Made by a program: the position numbers and the translations under genes. Under the pieces are notes generated by a model, which searched no databases, was not told where the DNA came from, and saw only the letters and a program-made list of their open reading frames with translations. 64,000 nt of DNA from Alphaproteobacteria bacterium (GTDB lineage Bacteria; Pseudomonadota; Alphaproteobacteria; TMED109). Each line of letters starts with the position of its first letter. Position 1 is the first letter of the stretch. The stretch covers positions 1 through 64,000 of the forward strand of contig JAJDZX010000008.1 of assembly GCA_022824395.1 (NCBI GenBank), given 5' to 3'. Below, one piece after another: positions 1-8,735 of this stretch.

Positions 1-2
1 CC

Positions 3-62
3 GTACCCACCGACCTGCAGCGCCGCGCCTTCGAACTGCTCGACGTCCGGATCACCGTGTAG
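3..62 (+). CDS. C-terminal end of an unidentified protein (partial)
   Basis: The window opens inside a reading frame that runs for 19 codons and stops at TAG 60-62. The visible tail contains RRAFELLDVRITV, the kind of ending seen in large serine recombinases with zinc-ribbon domains, but this is far too short to name. The frame is chosen because the other two forward frames read as low-complexity residues. The start lies outside the window. Confidence 0.35.
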   Translation, partial: VPTDLQRRAFELLDVRITV

Positions 63-677
63 TCAGAAACCGCACACTGACCCTTCCGTAATCCCTCGCG
101 GATACAACAACTTGCTGAACTTCAAACCCCAGAACTTCGGCTTAGAGGACGTCCGTCCGGGTAGAACCATGGCCGGCGTTGCCGATGTAGTTCTGGCAAT
201 CGCGGGATTCGGTGGTGGCGGGGAGCGCCCCACGTTGCCGCCGGATGGTTGCCACAGCGCGCTTCCGGGCGGCGCAGTTGCCGGGAACCCTTGACGAGCT
301 GGAGCCAGTCGTCGCCCGCGCCGAACGCGTGCAGTGCCTGACGGCGACGGCATGGCCGCTGCCCCCCCGTCGAACTCCCCGGCGCCAGATATCGGGTCGT
401 GGCCGCCGGCGTGATCCGCGTGCAGCCAATAATCGTCCTTCGGAATCGTGCCCGGCACGATGAGCGACGCCTCGATGCAGGCGATCCTGGCGATTGGCGC
501 GGGGCTCGCTGCCTTGGCGGCCCATGCGTCCACGTCATCGGCGGCACGCAGGCTCCCGGCCCGCCGCTTCCCTGTACGATCTCTCGGGCCGACTTCTGAT
601 GACAAGGCTGCGGCCCTGCGTGTCGTGACCTGACCGAACTGTTCTTGGAAGAATGAACGCCTTACAAAATCGCTTGT
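63..677. other. Spacer without a recognisable gene
   Basis: About 615 bases between the partial gene and the DUF4336 gene. A 274-codon minus-strand frame crosses it and runs into the antisense of the DUF4336 gene, but its translation is rich in Arg, Pro and Ala with no domain I recognise. I see no repeat, tRNA or clear pseudogene. Decayed sequence next to a mobile or recombinase gene is possible but unproven. Confidence 0.5.
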
Positions 678-1370
678 ATGCAGCCTTTTGGACCGAACAT
701 TTGGACAATGGATGGCGACGATGTCCGCATGTACGGAGTATTGCCGTTCACGACACGGATGACGGTCGTCCAGCTGGAATCGGGAGGGGTGTGGCTTCAC
801 TCTCCCGTACGGCCGACGCCGGCACGCCGCCGCGCGGTTGATCAGCTGGGCCGGGTCGAGCATCTCGTTGCGCCCAACAAGATCCATAGCCTCGGCATCG
901 AACCATGGAAGGCGTTGTACCCTTCAGCCAAGGTTTGGGCGTCGCCGGCGTTCAACGAGCGGCATTCCGATATCGCCGTCGATGCGGTGCTGACGAACGG
1001 CGTCGAAGCCCCCTGGAGCGGTGAAATTGATCATTGCGTGGTTGATGGACATGCCGTCCTGGATGAGGTCGAGTTCCTGCACAAACCATCCAGGACGCTG
1101 ATCATCACGGATTTCATCCAGAAGCATGAGGTCTCCAGCGCATCGTGGTTTTGGCGGGGCATCAAGCACATGGCGGGGATCTTGGGCAAGGACGGCGGCG
1201 TCGCCCTGGATATCCAGTTCAGCGTTCGGGACAAGACGGCAATGCGGCGGAGCGTCGACACGATTCTGGGTTGGGAATTCGACAATCTCATCCTGGCGCA
1301 CGGCCATTGCCTGCAAGGCGGCGCCAAGGAGGATGTCAGCCGCGCGTTCGACTGGATCACTGGCGCCTGA
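678..1370 (+). CDS. DUF4336 domain-containing protein
   Basis: A 230-residue protein that reads as DUF4336, a family related to the metallo-beta-lactamase fold and usually called hypothetical. Supporting segments are the start GPNIWTMDGDDVRMYG, the middle VAPNKIHSLGIEPWKALYP and the C-terminal NLILAHGHCLQGGAKEDV. The middle and end resemble metallo-beta-lactamase strand-loop positions, but the full HxHxDH metal motif is not present, so activity cannot be assumed. ATG 678 is the first good start in frame. The gene stands alone between two spacers. Family membership is fairly sure; function is unknown. Confidence 0.75.
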   Translation: MQPFGPNIWTMDGDDVRMYGVLPFTTRMTVVQLESGGVWLHSPVRPTPARRRAVDQLGRVEHLVAPNKIHSLGIEPWKALYPSAKVWASPAFNERHSDIAVDAVLTNGVEAPWSGEIDHCVVDGHAVLDEVEFLHKPSRTLIITDFIQKHEVSSASWFWRGIKHMAGILGKDGGVALDIQFSVRDKTAMRRSVDTILGWEFDNLILAHGHCLQGGAKEDVSRAFDWITGA

Positions 1371-1739
1371 CGCTTCAACGGACACGAGTGTGAACTGCGG
1401 CCGCATGCAGTGCATGCCCATCGGAGGAATCCGGGCTGACGGCTTGACCCGCGATATCCAGAAGCGCACCGTCGGCGACAGCCGGCGGCATCTCGGTTTG
1501 CTCCTCGCCGTCCTCGAACCCCGCGAGCGCCAGAACTACATCTGCGCGCCGGCTACGGTTCTGCCCGAGACGAGCGCGCTCCAGGTCCGGGCATCGGCCG
1601 GATTACGGACGACAGCCGTCGGCACGGAGCCCTCGCGTCCTCCCCTCCACGTGTATAAGTCGTGGCAATCCGCCGGCACGGGCCAGGATGACCTCCAGCC
1701 TGTCACCACCGCAGCTTTCTGTCGTCGAGACGCCTGCCG
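1371..1739. other. Spacer without a recognisable gene
   Basis: About 370 bases upstream of purB. No frame gives a protein I recognise on either strand. It holds a short perfect inverted repeat, GCATGC either side of AGT near 1404-1418, and a TATAAG element near 1655 that could serve as a -10 for purB, though no convincing -35 lies at the right distance. Confidence 0.4.
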
Positions 1740-3050
1740 ATGATCCCCCGCTACGCCCGCGCCGAGATGACCCGCCTCTGGGCGCCAGAAACAAAGTTTG
1801 AAATCTGGCTCGAAATAGAGGCCTTGGCCTGCGAGAAGCAGGAGCAACTGGGAACAATTCCGCGCGGCGTCGCCGAGAAACTGCGCCGCCACGGGCGCGT
1901 CGACATCCCGCGCATCGACGCCATCGAACAGGAGGTGCGCCATGACGTGGTCGCCTTCCTGACCAGCCTGGCCGAACAGGTCGGGGAAGAGGCCCGCTTC
2001 ATCCATCACGGGATGACGTCGTCCGACGTGCTCGATACCTGCCTTGCCGTCCAGCTGACCCGCGCGACGGATCTCCTCCTGAAAGACCTGGATGAACTCC
2101 TCATCGCGCTCCGGGACCGGGCGCACGAGGCCAAGGACATGATCTGCATCGGCCGCTCGCACGGCATTCATGCCGAGCCGACGACCATGGGCCTCAAGTT
2201 TGCCCAGGCCTACGCCGAGTTCGACCGGAGCCGGGACCGGCTGCGCGCAGCCCGCGCCGCCGTCGCCTCATGCAAGATCTCCGGTGCGGTGGGCACCTAC
2301 GCGTCGATCTCGCCCGAGGTCGAAGGGCACGTCGCGAATCAGCTCGGACTGGCGCCGGAGCCGATTTCGACCCAGGTGGTGCCGCGCGACCGGCACGCGA
2401 TGTTCTTTGCAACCCTCGCCGTCATCGCGAGTTCGGTGGAGCGGGTCGCCACCGAGATCCGGCACCTGCAGCGCACCGAGGTGCGCGAGGTCGAAGAGGC
2501 GTTCGCGGAAAGCCAGAAGGGGAGCTCGGCGATGCCGCACAAGCGGAACCCCGTGCTCTCCGAAAACCTGACCGGTCTTGCGCGTCTCGTCCGTTCGATG
2601 GCATTGCCCGCGCTCGAAAACGTGGCCCTCTGGCATGAGCGCGATATTTCGCATTCCTCGGTCGAGCGGATGATCGCCCCGGATGCCACGGTCACGCTGG
2701 ATTTCGCCCTGGCCCGCCTGACCAACGTGATCAAGCACCTCGTGTTGTACCCGGAAAACATGCAGGCCAACCTGGAGCAACTGGGCGGTTTGCATGCGAG
2801 CCAGGCCGTCCTGCTGGCGCTGACCGAAGCGGGCGCGGCGCGGGAGGATGCCTACCGAATCGTCCAGCGGAACGCGATGCGGGCCTGGGCCAAGGACGGG
2901 CGTTTCCGGGACCTGCTCGCCGCCGACCCCGACGTCATGGCGCACCTCGCCCCGGACGCGCTCGACGACGCCTTCGACGACGCCCGTCACCTCCGCAATG
3001 TCGATGTCGTGTTCGATCGGGTCTTTGGGGCCGCCGTCACTCCGTCATGA
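1740..3050 (+). CDS. purB: Adenylosuccinate lyase
   Basis: Cytoplasmic lyase acting twice in purine synthesis: it releases fumarate from SAICAR and from adenylosuccinate. The 436 residues match the usual length of the short bacterial PurB. The fumarase/aspartase superfamily signature SSAMPHKRNP sits near residue 263 on the flexible catalytic loop, and the conserved segments HHGMTSSDVLDT (near residue 89) and GRSHGIHAEPTT (near residue 140) carry substrate-binding and catalytic histidines. The start ATG 1740 keeps the conserved N-terminal RYAR. Its stop overlaps the convergent zeta-subunit gene by 14 bases. Confidence 0.96.
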   Translation: MIPRYARAEMTRLWAPETKFEIWLEIEALACEKQEQLGTIPRGVAEKLRRHGRVDIPRIDAIEQEVRHDVVAFLTSLAEQVGEEARFIHHGMTSSDVLDTCLAVQLTRATDLLLKDLDELLIALRDRAHEAKDMICIGRSHGIHAEPTTMGLKFAQAYAEFDRSRDRLRAARAAVASCKISGAVGTYASISPEVEGHVANQLGLAPEPISTQVVPRDRHAMFFATLAVIASSVERVATEIRHLQRTEVREVEEAFAESQKGSSAMPHKRNPVLSENLTGLARLVRSMALPALENVALWHERDISHSSVERMIAPDATVTLDFALARLTNVIKHLVLYPENMQANLEQLGGLHASQAVLLALTEAGAAREDAYRIVQRNAMRAWAKDGRFRDLLAADPDVMAHLAPDALDDAFDDARHLRNVDVVFDRVFGAAVTPS

Positions 3051-3357
3051 TCTGGGACTTGGCCTGATCGAGCAGACGCTCCATCTCGGCCCGGATCTCG
3101 CCCTCACCCTTCGGCATGCCGGCCGCGTCGAAATCGGCCATCAGCTTCCGCACGACATCAGCGTCGCCCGGCTCGTCAAAATCAGCCGCCACCACTTCCT
3201 GGGCGTAGCTGGCCCACTCTGATTCGGGGCGCCCCATGACCCCCGCCGCCCACAATCCCAGCAGCTTGTTCCGGCGTGCGATTACCCGAAATTGCAGCTG
3301 CTGGTCGTGCACGTACTTTTTCTCGGCCTCGTCCTTGCGATCGTCGAACGTGGTCAT
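3037..3357 (-). CDS. ATP synthase inhibitor, zeta subunit (DUF1476)
   Basis: A 106-residue protein of the DUF1476 family, characterised in Paracoccus as the zeta subunit that blocks ATP hydrolysis by the F1 motor. Diagnostic segments are the N-terminal MTTFDDRKDEAEKKYVHD, which is the inhibitory region, the core RRNKLLGLWAAGVMG and EVVAADFDEPGDADV. A strong ribosome site GAGGAGG lies upstream of ATG 3357. In alphaproteobacteria this gene commonly neighbours purine genes, which fits purB here, though purC is not next to it. The 3' end overlaps purB tail to tail. Confidence 0.93.
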   Translation of the reverse strand: MTTFDDRKDEAEKKYVHDQQLQFRVIARRNKLLGLWAAGVMGRPESEWASYAQEVVAADFDEPGDADVVRKLMADFDAAGMPKGEGEIRAEMERLLDQAKSQIMTE

Positions 3358-3515
3358 GATTGCTGTTTCCTCCTCGTAGATTGAAGCGTTACCGGAGACG
3401 GCTCCGTTCGTGCAGATCCATCACGACGGCGGTCCCTACGTGGCGCGACCACCGATAAACAGGGTTGGCCGCTACGCGCCACGGCCGGCACGCTCGTGGA
3501 TATCGCCACCCTCGG

Positions 3516-3923
3516 TTACGAGGCCGACGCGGGCGGGTCGCAGGCCACGGTCTCCATCTTCGCCGGTATCGAAAGCTCCAGGATCTTCAGGTCGTCCGAC
3601 GTGCCGATCTCGTTGTGCCGCATGCCGCCGGGAATGAACAGGGATTCCCCTTCTTCAAGCCGAATCGTGTCCCCCGTCTCGAATTCCAGTTCGACCCAGC
3701 CCTTCAGCGCATAAATGAACTGCCCCTCGCAGTCATGGTAGTGCCAGCCGGTGGGCTCCGTCATGCCGCGGATGGCCGTCATGGTTTGGGCGCGGAGTTT
3801 CCCGAGGCTGGCCTCGGTGACCCCGAGGTCCCGATAGGTGAAGAAATCGCGGCGGCCCTCAACGCCCGGCGCGTTTTCCGGCGTTGCGTGCGCCAGCTTC
3901 TGGAGGGGATGGACTGTGGACAT
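3516..3923 (-). CDS. Single-domain cupin protein
   Basis: A 135-residue single cupin. Motif 1 reads GWHYHDCEGQFIYALKGWVE around residues 66-83, supplying two His and one Glu as likely metal ligands; motif 2 reads LFIPGGMRHNEIGTSDD with the third histidine. ATG 3923 is preferred to an in-frame ATG 24 bases upstream because GAGGAG lies just before it. The substrate cannot be read from sequence; such proteins may be sensors, isomerases or dioxygenases. It is divergent from the NRDE gene. Confidence 0.8.
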   Translation of the reverse strand: MSTVHPLQKLAHATPENAPGVEGRRDFFTYRDLGVTEASLGKLRAQTMTAIRGMTEPTGWHYHDCEGQFIYALKGWVELEFETGDTIRLEEGESLFIPGGMRHNEIGTSDDLKILELSIPAKMETVACDPPASAS

Positions 3924-4117
3924 GGGCGGCTCCTCTCTGAGGCACAAATTCTAACGGCCGGCACTGTCGATGCCCAGAGAGAACGAGGTCGGAAGGCGCG
4001 GCCCGTCCCGCGGTCCGCAATGCCGGCACCGGTCGCCGGGACTGCCAAACCCCGCTCGTGAACCGGAAACTGGCATTGGCTACGATTTCCGCCGCTTGCC
4101 ACCCTGGATCGGCCCGG

Positions 4118-4864
4118 ATGTGCACACTTGTCCTGCTCCTGCGCCCCGGCCACCGTTGGCCCGTGATCATCGGCGCCAACCGTGACGAGCTGGTTGCGCG
4201 CACGTGGAAGCCGCCAGCGTGCCACTGGCCGGAACGCCCCGGTGTCCGCGGCGGGATTGATCTGGAGCGGGGCGGAACCTGGCTCGCCGTCAACGAGGCC
4301 GGCGTCGTGGCGATGCTTCTCAATCGCCCCACCCCCGATCCGCTGGCGCCGGGGTTCCGGACCCGGGGAGAACTTCCCCTGCTGGCGCTCGAACATGATT
4401 CCGCAATCGACGCCGCGGCGACCGTCATGCAGCTGGACGCGGCGCACTGGAAACCGTTCAACCTGGTGATTGCCGACCGGCATGCGGCCATCTGGCTTCG
4501 GGCCGACGGCAAACTGACCCGGCATCGTTTTCCGGCCGGACTGTCCTTGCTCGCCAACGGCGAGCTGAACGCAATGTCGCATGCGCGTATCGGTACTTAC
4601 CGCCCGTTGTTCCAACAAGCTTCAGCACCGGATCCCGATCATGATCGCTGGGAGGAGTGGACCCGGTTGTTGGGACGGGCTCCGCCCCCGGACGGTCCGC
4701 CGGAGGCCGGGATGGTGATCCCTGTCGATCATCGCGGCTTCGGCACGGTTTCGAGCGCCGTGCTCGCGCTGCCGGCCGACGCGGGCAGGCGACCTGCCTG
4801 GAAATTCGCCCCCGGGCCTCCGGACCGGACAAGCTTCGCGGCCGTGCCAACGGGAAAGGCCTGA
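4118..4864 (+). CDS. NRDE (TANGO2-type) family protein
   Basis: A 248-residue member of the NRDE family (DUF833), named from the motif seen here as GANRDELVAR at residues 19-28. The start at ATG 4118 gives the conserved Met-Cys-Thr N-terminus; Cys2 would become the nucleophile if the protein acts as an Ntn-type hydrolase, as the fold suggests. An upstream in-frame ATG at 4058 would bury Cys2 behind 20 poorly conserved residues. The eukaryotic TANGO2 relative is linked to heme and lipid handling, but the bacterial role is not settled. Confidence 0.82.
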   Translation: MCTLVLLLRPGHRWPVIIGANRDELVARTWKPPACHWPERPGVRGGIDLERGGTWLAVNEAGVVAMLLNRPTPDPLAPGFRTRGELPLLALEHDSAIDAAATVMQLDAAHWKPFNLVIADRHAAIWLRADGKLTRHRFPAGLSLLANGELNAMSHARIGTYRPLFQQASAPDPDHDRWEEWTRLLGRAPPPDGPPEAGMVIPVDHRGFGTVSSAVLALPADAGRRPAWKFAPGPPDRTSFAAVPTGKA

Positions 4865-4975
4865 CGGGCTCCCGGGAGCCGCGTTGACTCGACCCCCCTG
4901 ACGGCACATCTTCCCCACGTACGCCCTGCCAGAAGCCGTCGAGCTAGGGGCACTTCCACCCCAGGGGTCCAACCG

Positions 4976-5587
4976 ATGCGCTACCTTTGTTCCCTCGCAC
5001 TCGTGCTCACGTTCGCCGCAACGGTACCGGTAACCGCGACGGCCCAGGCCGCCGATCCCGGGGGCGAGGAAATCGATCTTCGCCGCGAGACCATGGCCGC
5101 CATGTGGCAGCGGCTCGACCGCCTGTCCGCATTGATCACGGAATCGACGGCAGACGTCAGCGCCACCGGGGAACAGATCATCGTCCAGCCAGAGCAGATG
5201 ACCCCGACGGAGGTCTACGCGCTGGTGCACGGCACCGAGCCGTCGACGGACGCCCGGGACATCTCCGACCTCCTGGAGCACGTGCGGACCCTCTGGTCGC
5301 CCGGTTCCAACCGCGGCTGGCACGGGTCGACCCGGGCGGAACCCGTCATCTGGGTCCTCCCGGCGGTCTTCCAGCGTTACTTTGACGACACGATCAGCGC
5401 TTCCGACGGGCTGGTGACGGCACTGTCCGGCGATGACGGCCCGGCAGCGCAGCGGGCAGTCTGCGAGCTGAGCAAGACCTGCGGCCGGTGCCATGCGATC
5501 TTCCGGCGGGTCACGCACGGCGATCTCAAGGTGGAAGGCAACGGATGGACCGGCAATTACGCCGCGTGCAGGGCGCTGCGCAACTGA
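4976..5587 (+). CDS. Cytochrome c' (class II c-type cytochrome)
   Basis: A 203-residue exported cytochrome. Residues 1-26 form a signal peptide ending in AQAA. The heme-attachment motif CGRCH lies near the C-terminus at residues 169-173, the hallmark of class II cytochromes c, and the N-terminal helix contains RRETMAAMWQRL, where the Met or open axial site lies. It is longer than typical cytochrome c' (about 130-150 residues). Family members bind NO or carry electrons in the periplasm. Maturation would use the ccm genes found elsewhere in this window. Confidence 0.8.
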   Translation: MRYLCSLALVLTFAATVPVTATAQAADPGGEEIDLRRETMAAMWQRLDRLSALITESTADVSATGEQIIVQPEQMTPTEVYALVHGTEPSTDARDISDLLEHVRTLWSPGSNRGWHGSTRAEPVIWVLPAVFQRYFDDTISASDGLVTALSGDDGPAAQRAVCELSKTCGRCHAIFRRVTHGDLKVEGNGWTGNYAACRALRN

Positions 5588-5757
5588 TCACGCCCGCCCG
5601 CACGGCGACCGACGTTCCCAGCGGGCACGGCCCATTGCGTTCGATCCCGGCCTGCCGCCGTCGGGGGATGGCGTCCGCGGCACTCGAAAAGGCGCCTCGA
5701 CTGCAATGGCAGGAACTGTCCCCTGCCTGAGCCGGCCCCCGTGGTCAGGCGTTCGGG

Positions 5758-6108
5758 CTAGCGGGCGCCGGTAGCCAGCGACGTCCGGCAGCCGCCGAGC
5801 GCGTCCTCAAGGCGCGTCTCCTGATGGTCCGCGGTGTAGGCGCGGGCCGCCTCTTGCCCGTCCTCGACGGCCGGCTCCACGAGGAGCGCATCGAGCCCAA
5901 GCTCGTCAATCCGCACCTGGAGCGCCGACGCCAGATCCGCGGCGTCCGTTGATTCGCTGACCTCGGACGCCGCCTCCGCCAGACCCAGACACCAGGCGAG
6001 ATGCGCCCCGTGGGCGGCGGTTTCCACGGCGCGGGATTCCCCCGGCGCGACCATCAGGACGGCCCCCAGCACGGCGAGCGCCAGCGGGCATCCGCCCCCT
6101 GCCCGCAT
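5758..6108 (-). CDS. Small secreted hypothetical protein
   Basis: About 116 residues from ATG 6108. An N-terminal hydrophobic stretch with LALAVLGAVLMVAPGESRA looks like a signal peptide, followed by a helical, acidic domain with two cysteines (AWCLGL and GGCRTSL) that could form a disulfide in the periplasm. A longer start at 6180 would overlap the dehalogenase gene and add arginine-rich sequence, so it is less likely. It follows the haloalkane dehalogenase gene by 37 bases on the same strand and may be the last gene of that operon. I do not recognise the family. Confidence 0.55.
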   Translation of the reverse strand: MRAGGGCPLALAVLGAVLMVAPGESRAVETAAHGAHLAWCLGLAEAASEVSESTDAADLASALQVRIDELGLDALLVEPAVEDGQEAARAYTADHQETRLEDALGGCRTSLATGAR

Positions 6109-6145
6109 CCGCCCGCCTGCACGGGGCCGCGCTCCCGCGCATCGC

Positions 6146-7039
6146 CTATGGGAGCGTGTCAAACCAGTCCTCCAGCGCACGGCCGATCTCGTGCGGTGAA
6201 TCCTCCTGGATGAAGTGACTCCCCTGTACGGTGACTTCGGTCTGGTTCTTCCAGGTACGGCAGAATTCCCGCTGCGGGCCGACGAGGATGGCCCCGGGGT
6301 CCGCGTTGACGAAGAGCTTGGGGAAGTCCGTCCCGGGCAGCCAGTCTGCGTACGCCTCGACGATCTCGCACACGTCGGCGGGCGTCCCGCCCACGGGGAT
6401 TTCCCGCGGCCAGGACAGCGTCGGGCGGCGCGCTTCGCCCGGCTCCACGAAGGGCCGCCGGTAGACGTCCATTTCCGCCTCGGTCATCGGCCGCAGGACC
6501 GAGCCCGGCAGCACCCGCTCCACGAACAGGTTCCGTTCCAGAATGAGCTCGTCGCCCTTCGGCGAGCGGAATCCCTGGAAGATTCCCCGCGACGCTTCCG
6601 GCCACTCGTCCCAGTCGACCGGGCGGACGATCGCTTCCATGTAGGCGATGCCGCGCACCGCTTCCGGATGCCGGGCCGCCCAGTGGAAACCGAGCGCGGA
6701 GCCCCAGTCGTGCACCACGAGCGTCAGGCGATCGCCGATCCCCATCGCCTCGATGAAGGCGTCCACGAAGTTCCGATGGTCCCGGAACCGATAGCTTCCG
6801 GGCCCGGTGTCCGGGAGCGGGTCGGAATCCCCCATCCCGACGAGATCCGGCGCCACGCACCGCGCCCCGCCCGCCAGATGCGGGATGATGTTTCTCCAAA
6901 GGTACGCGGACGTGGGATTCCCGTGCAGGAACAGGACCGGATCCCCCTCGCCCTGATCGACGTAGGCCATCTCGAGACCCGCCACCCGGATCCGCTTCTT
7001 GGGAAGTTCCTCGGCGGAGATCGTTTCAGGCGCATCCAT
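6146..7039 (-). CDS. Haloalkane dehalogenase (DhaA/LinB subfamily)
   Basis: A 297-residue alpha/beta-hydrolase that cleaves carbon-halogen bonds of haloalkanes to give the alcohol and halide. The full active site is visible: nucleophile Asp111 in VVHDWGSALGFHW, halide-binding Asn41 in LHGNPTSAYLW and Trp112, catalytic acid Glu135 in AYMEAIVRPVDWDEWPE, and base His275 in QGSHFIQEDSP. Glu after strand 6 places it in subfamily II with DhaA and LinB. The start ATG 7039 lies 7 bases after the enoyl-CoA hydratase stop with GGGAGG upstream, so the genes are co-transcribed. The natural substrate is unknown. Confidence 0.93.
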   Translation of the reverse strand: MDAPETISAEELPKKRIRVAGLEMAYVDQGEGDPVLFLHGNPTSAYLWRNIIPHLAGGARCVAPDLVGMGDSDPLPDTGPGSYRFRDHRNFVDAFIEAMGIGDRLTLVVHDWGSALGFHWAARHPEAVRGIAYMEAIVRPVDWDEWPEASRGIFQGFRSPKGDELILERNLFVERVLPGSVLRPMTEAEMDVYRRPFVEPGEARRPTLSWPREIPVGGTPADVCEIVEAYADWLPGTDFPKLFVNADPGAILVGPQREFCRTWKNQTEVTVQGSHFIQEDSPHEIGRALEDWFDTLP

Positions 7040-7046
7040 TGGTCCG

Positions 7047-7844
7047 CTAGCCTCCCACAAACACGGGCGTGCGCTTCTCGGCGAAAGCCGAGACGCCCTC
7101 GATGCCGTCCGGGCCTCGCGCCGTCCGCGCGATTTCCCGCGACTCGGCATCCATCTGGCTCTCCAGCGTCTCGCCGGCCGAGGTGAGCAGGAGTCGCTTG
7201 ACCGCTCCGTACGCCTGCGTGGGGCCGGCGGCAAAGTGCTCGACCTGGCGGGCCACCTCCGCATCGAGCTGATCGTCGTCGCACACGCGGTCAATCATGT
7301 TCATCGCCAGCGCCTCCTCGGCCATGAAGCGACGGTTCGTCAGCATCAGCTCCCGGGCGCGCCGCAGCCCCACCAGCCGGGGCAGGAAGAACGTCGAACT
7401 CCCATCGGGCGACAGGCCGGCAGCGGTATAGGCCACGGAGAACTTAACGGAGCGGGCGGCAAAGACGAGATCACAGCTCAACGCCAGCGACAGCCCGCCG
7501 CCGGCGGCCGTCCCCTGGACCTTGCAGACGACCGGCGCGGCCATGCGATTGAAGTGGGCGATCGCTCCGTGGAAGTACGTGGTGATGCGCAGGAGTTCCG
7601 CCTCCAGCTCATTGGGCCGGTCCCGAAAGCTGGTGAAGTGCTTGAGGTCGCCGCCGGCGCAGAACATGGGGCCCCGGGCCTCCAGCACCACCACCCTCAC
7701 CCCAGGGTCACTTGCGGCAGCCAGGGCCGCCTCGCACAACTCCCGGGCGGTATCGAGATCGATGGCGTTTGCCTCGTCGGGCCGGTTCAGCATGATGCGG
7801 CCGACCGGCCCCTCTCTCTCGTACAGAACCTTAGGAACGCTCAT
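7047..7844 (-). CDS. Enoyl-CoA hydratase/isomerase family protein
   Basis: A 265-residue crotonase-fold protein acting on a CoA ester. The oxyanion-hole segments are FCAGGDLKHF and VQGTAAGGGLSLALSCDLV. In the position where classical hydratases carry the second catalytic Glu, the sequence reads AGLSPDGSSTFFLPRLVG, with an Asp, as in PaaG-like isomerases; the first Glu is also not obvious. Isomerase or hydrolase chemistry is therefore as likely as hydration. ATG 7844 has AAGAGG upstream. It is the middle gene of a minus-strand operon with the SDR and the haloalkane dehalogenase. Confidence 0.88.
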   Translation of the reverse strand: MSVPKVLYEREGPVGRIMLNRPDEANAIDLDTARELCEAALAAASDPGVRVVVLEARGPMFCAGGDLKHFTSFRDRPNELEAELLRITTYFHGAIAHFNRMAAPVVCKVQGTAAGGGLSLALSCDLVFAARSVKFSVAYTAAGLSPDGSSTFFLPRLVGLRRARELMLTNRRFMAEEALAMNMIDRVCDDDQLDAEVARQVEHFAAGPTQAYGAVKRLLLTSAGETLESQMDAESREIARTARGPDGIEGVSAFAEKRTPVFVGG

Positions 7845-7902
7845 ATTCGTTGAATCCTCTTGCAGATGGATGCGGGATCGCAATGGACGGGCGAATGCCC
7901 GG

Positions 7903-8643
7903 TTACCAGGCCTCGGCCCAGGGCCGGAGGTCGAACTCGAAACTCCATGCGCTCCGCGGCTGCTTATGCACCGACCAGTAGACTTCCGCAATGTCCTCGG
8001 GGTCGAGCACGTTGGGCTTCAGCGGCCGGGTCTCCAGCAGGTCCTGCCGGTGCTCGCGGATAAACGCCGTGTCGATGGGTCCGTCGATGATCGCGTGCGC
8101 GACATGGATCCCCTGCGGACCGAGCTCGCGGGCCATGGACTGGGCGAGCGCCCGCAGGGCGAACTTGGCTCCGGCAAAAGCCGAAAACCCGCTGCCGCCG
8201 CGCACGGACGCCGTGGCTCCCGTGAAGAAGATGCTTCCGCGGCCGCGGGGCGCCATGTGCCGCGCGGCCTCGCGGCCCGTGAGGAAGCCCGCATACGCGG
8301 CCAGTTCCCAGATCTTCCGGTAGACCCGGCCCGTCGTCTCAACGATCGGGAACTGGACGTTGGGCCCGATGTTGAACACGACCACCCCGAGCGGTCCGAT
8401 CTCCCGCTCGACGCGGGAGAACAGCGAGACCACGTCGTCTTCGACCCGCGGGTCGAGCGCAAACGGATGGACCGGCAGCCCCTCCGCGTGGAGCCGCCCC
8501 GCCAGTCCGGCCAGACGCTCAAGCTTGCGCCGGGTCACGACGGCGGTGAAGCCGCCGCGCGCGAACCGGGTCGCGACCGCGCCGCCGGTCGCATCGCCGG
8601 CGCCCACGACCAGGATCACTTCGTTCGCATCGGCCTGAACCAT
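7903..8643 (-). CDS. Atypical short-chain dehydrogenase/reductase, catalytic Tyr replaced by Phe
   Basis: A 246-residue Rossmann protein. The nucleotide-binding loop reads VVGAGDATGGAVATRFA, and the middle has FNIGPN in place of NNAG. Where classical SDRs have YxxxK, this protein reads FAGAK within GFSAFAGAKFALRALAQ, so the proton-donating Tyr is missing while Lys remains. From memory of the family, Phe here recurs in a set of relatives, so it is probably not a sequencing error. The tail FEFDLRPWAEAW is also typical of that set. It is first in the operon with the hydratase and dehalogenase; GGAGG precedes ATG 8643. Confidence 0.85.
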   Translation of the reverse strand: MVQADANEVILVVGAGDATGGAVATRFARGGFTAVVTRRKLERLAGLAGRLHAEGLPVHPFALDPRVEDDVVSLFSRVEREIGPLGVVVFNIGPNVQFPIVETTGRVYRKIWELAAYAGFLTGREAARHMAPRGRGSIFFTGATASVRGGSGFSAFAGAKFALRALAQSMARELGPQGIHVAHAIIDGPIDTAFIREHRQDLLETRPLKPNVLDPEDIAEVYWSVHKQPRSAWSFEFDLRPWAEAW

Positions 8644-8735
8644 TCGCCCACCTCCGGATCGCCTGGCGGATGCCCGCTCCGCCAGCGTGCACGCACAACC
8701 TGCTTCCTGGCAACGGTCTATCCTGCCACTGGAAG

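Noticed and set aside
63-887. Minus-strand frame of 274 codons
   Set aside because: It runs into the antisense of the DUF4336 gene and is Arg/Pro-rich without a domain.
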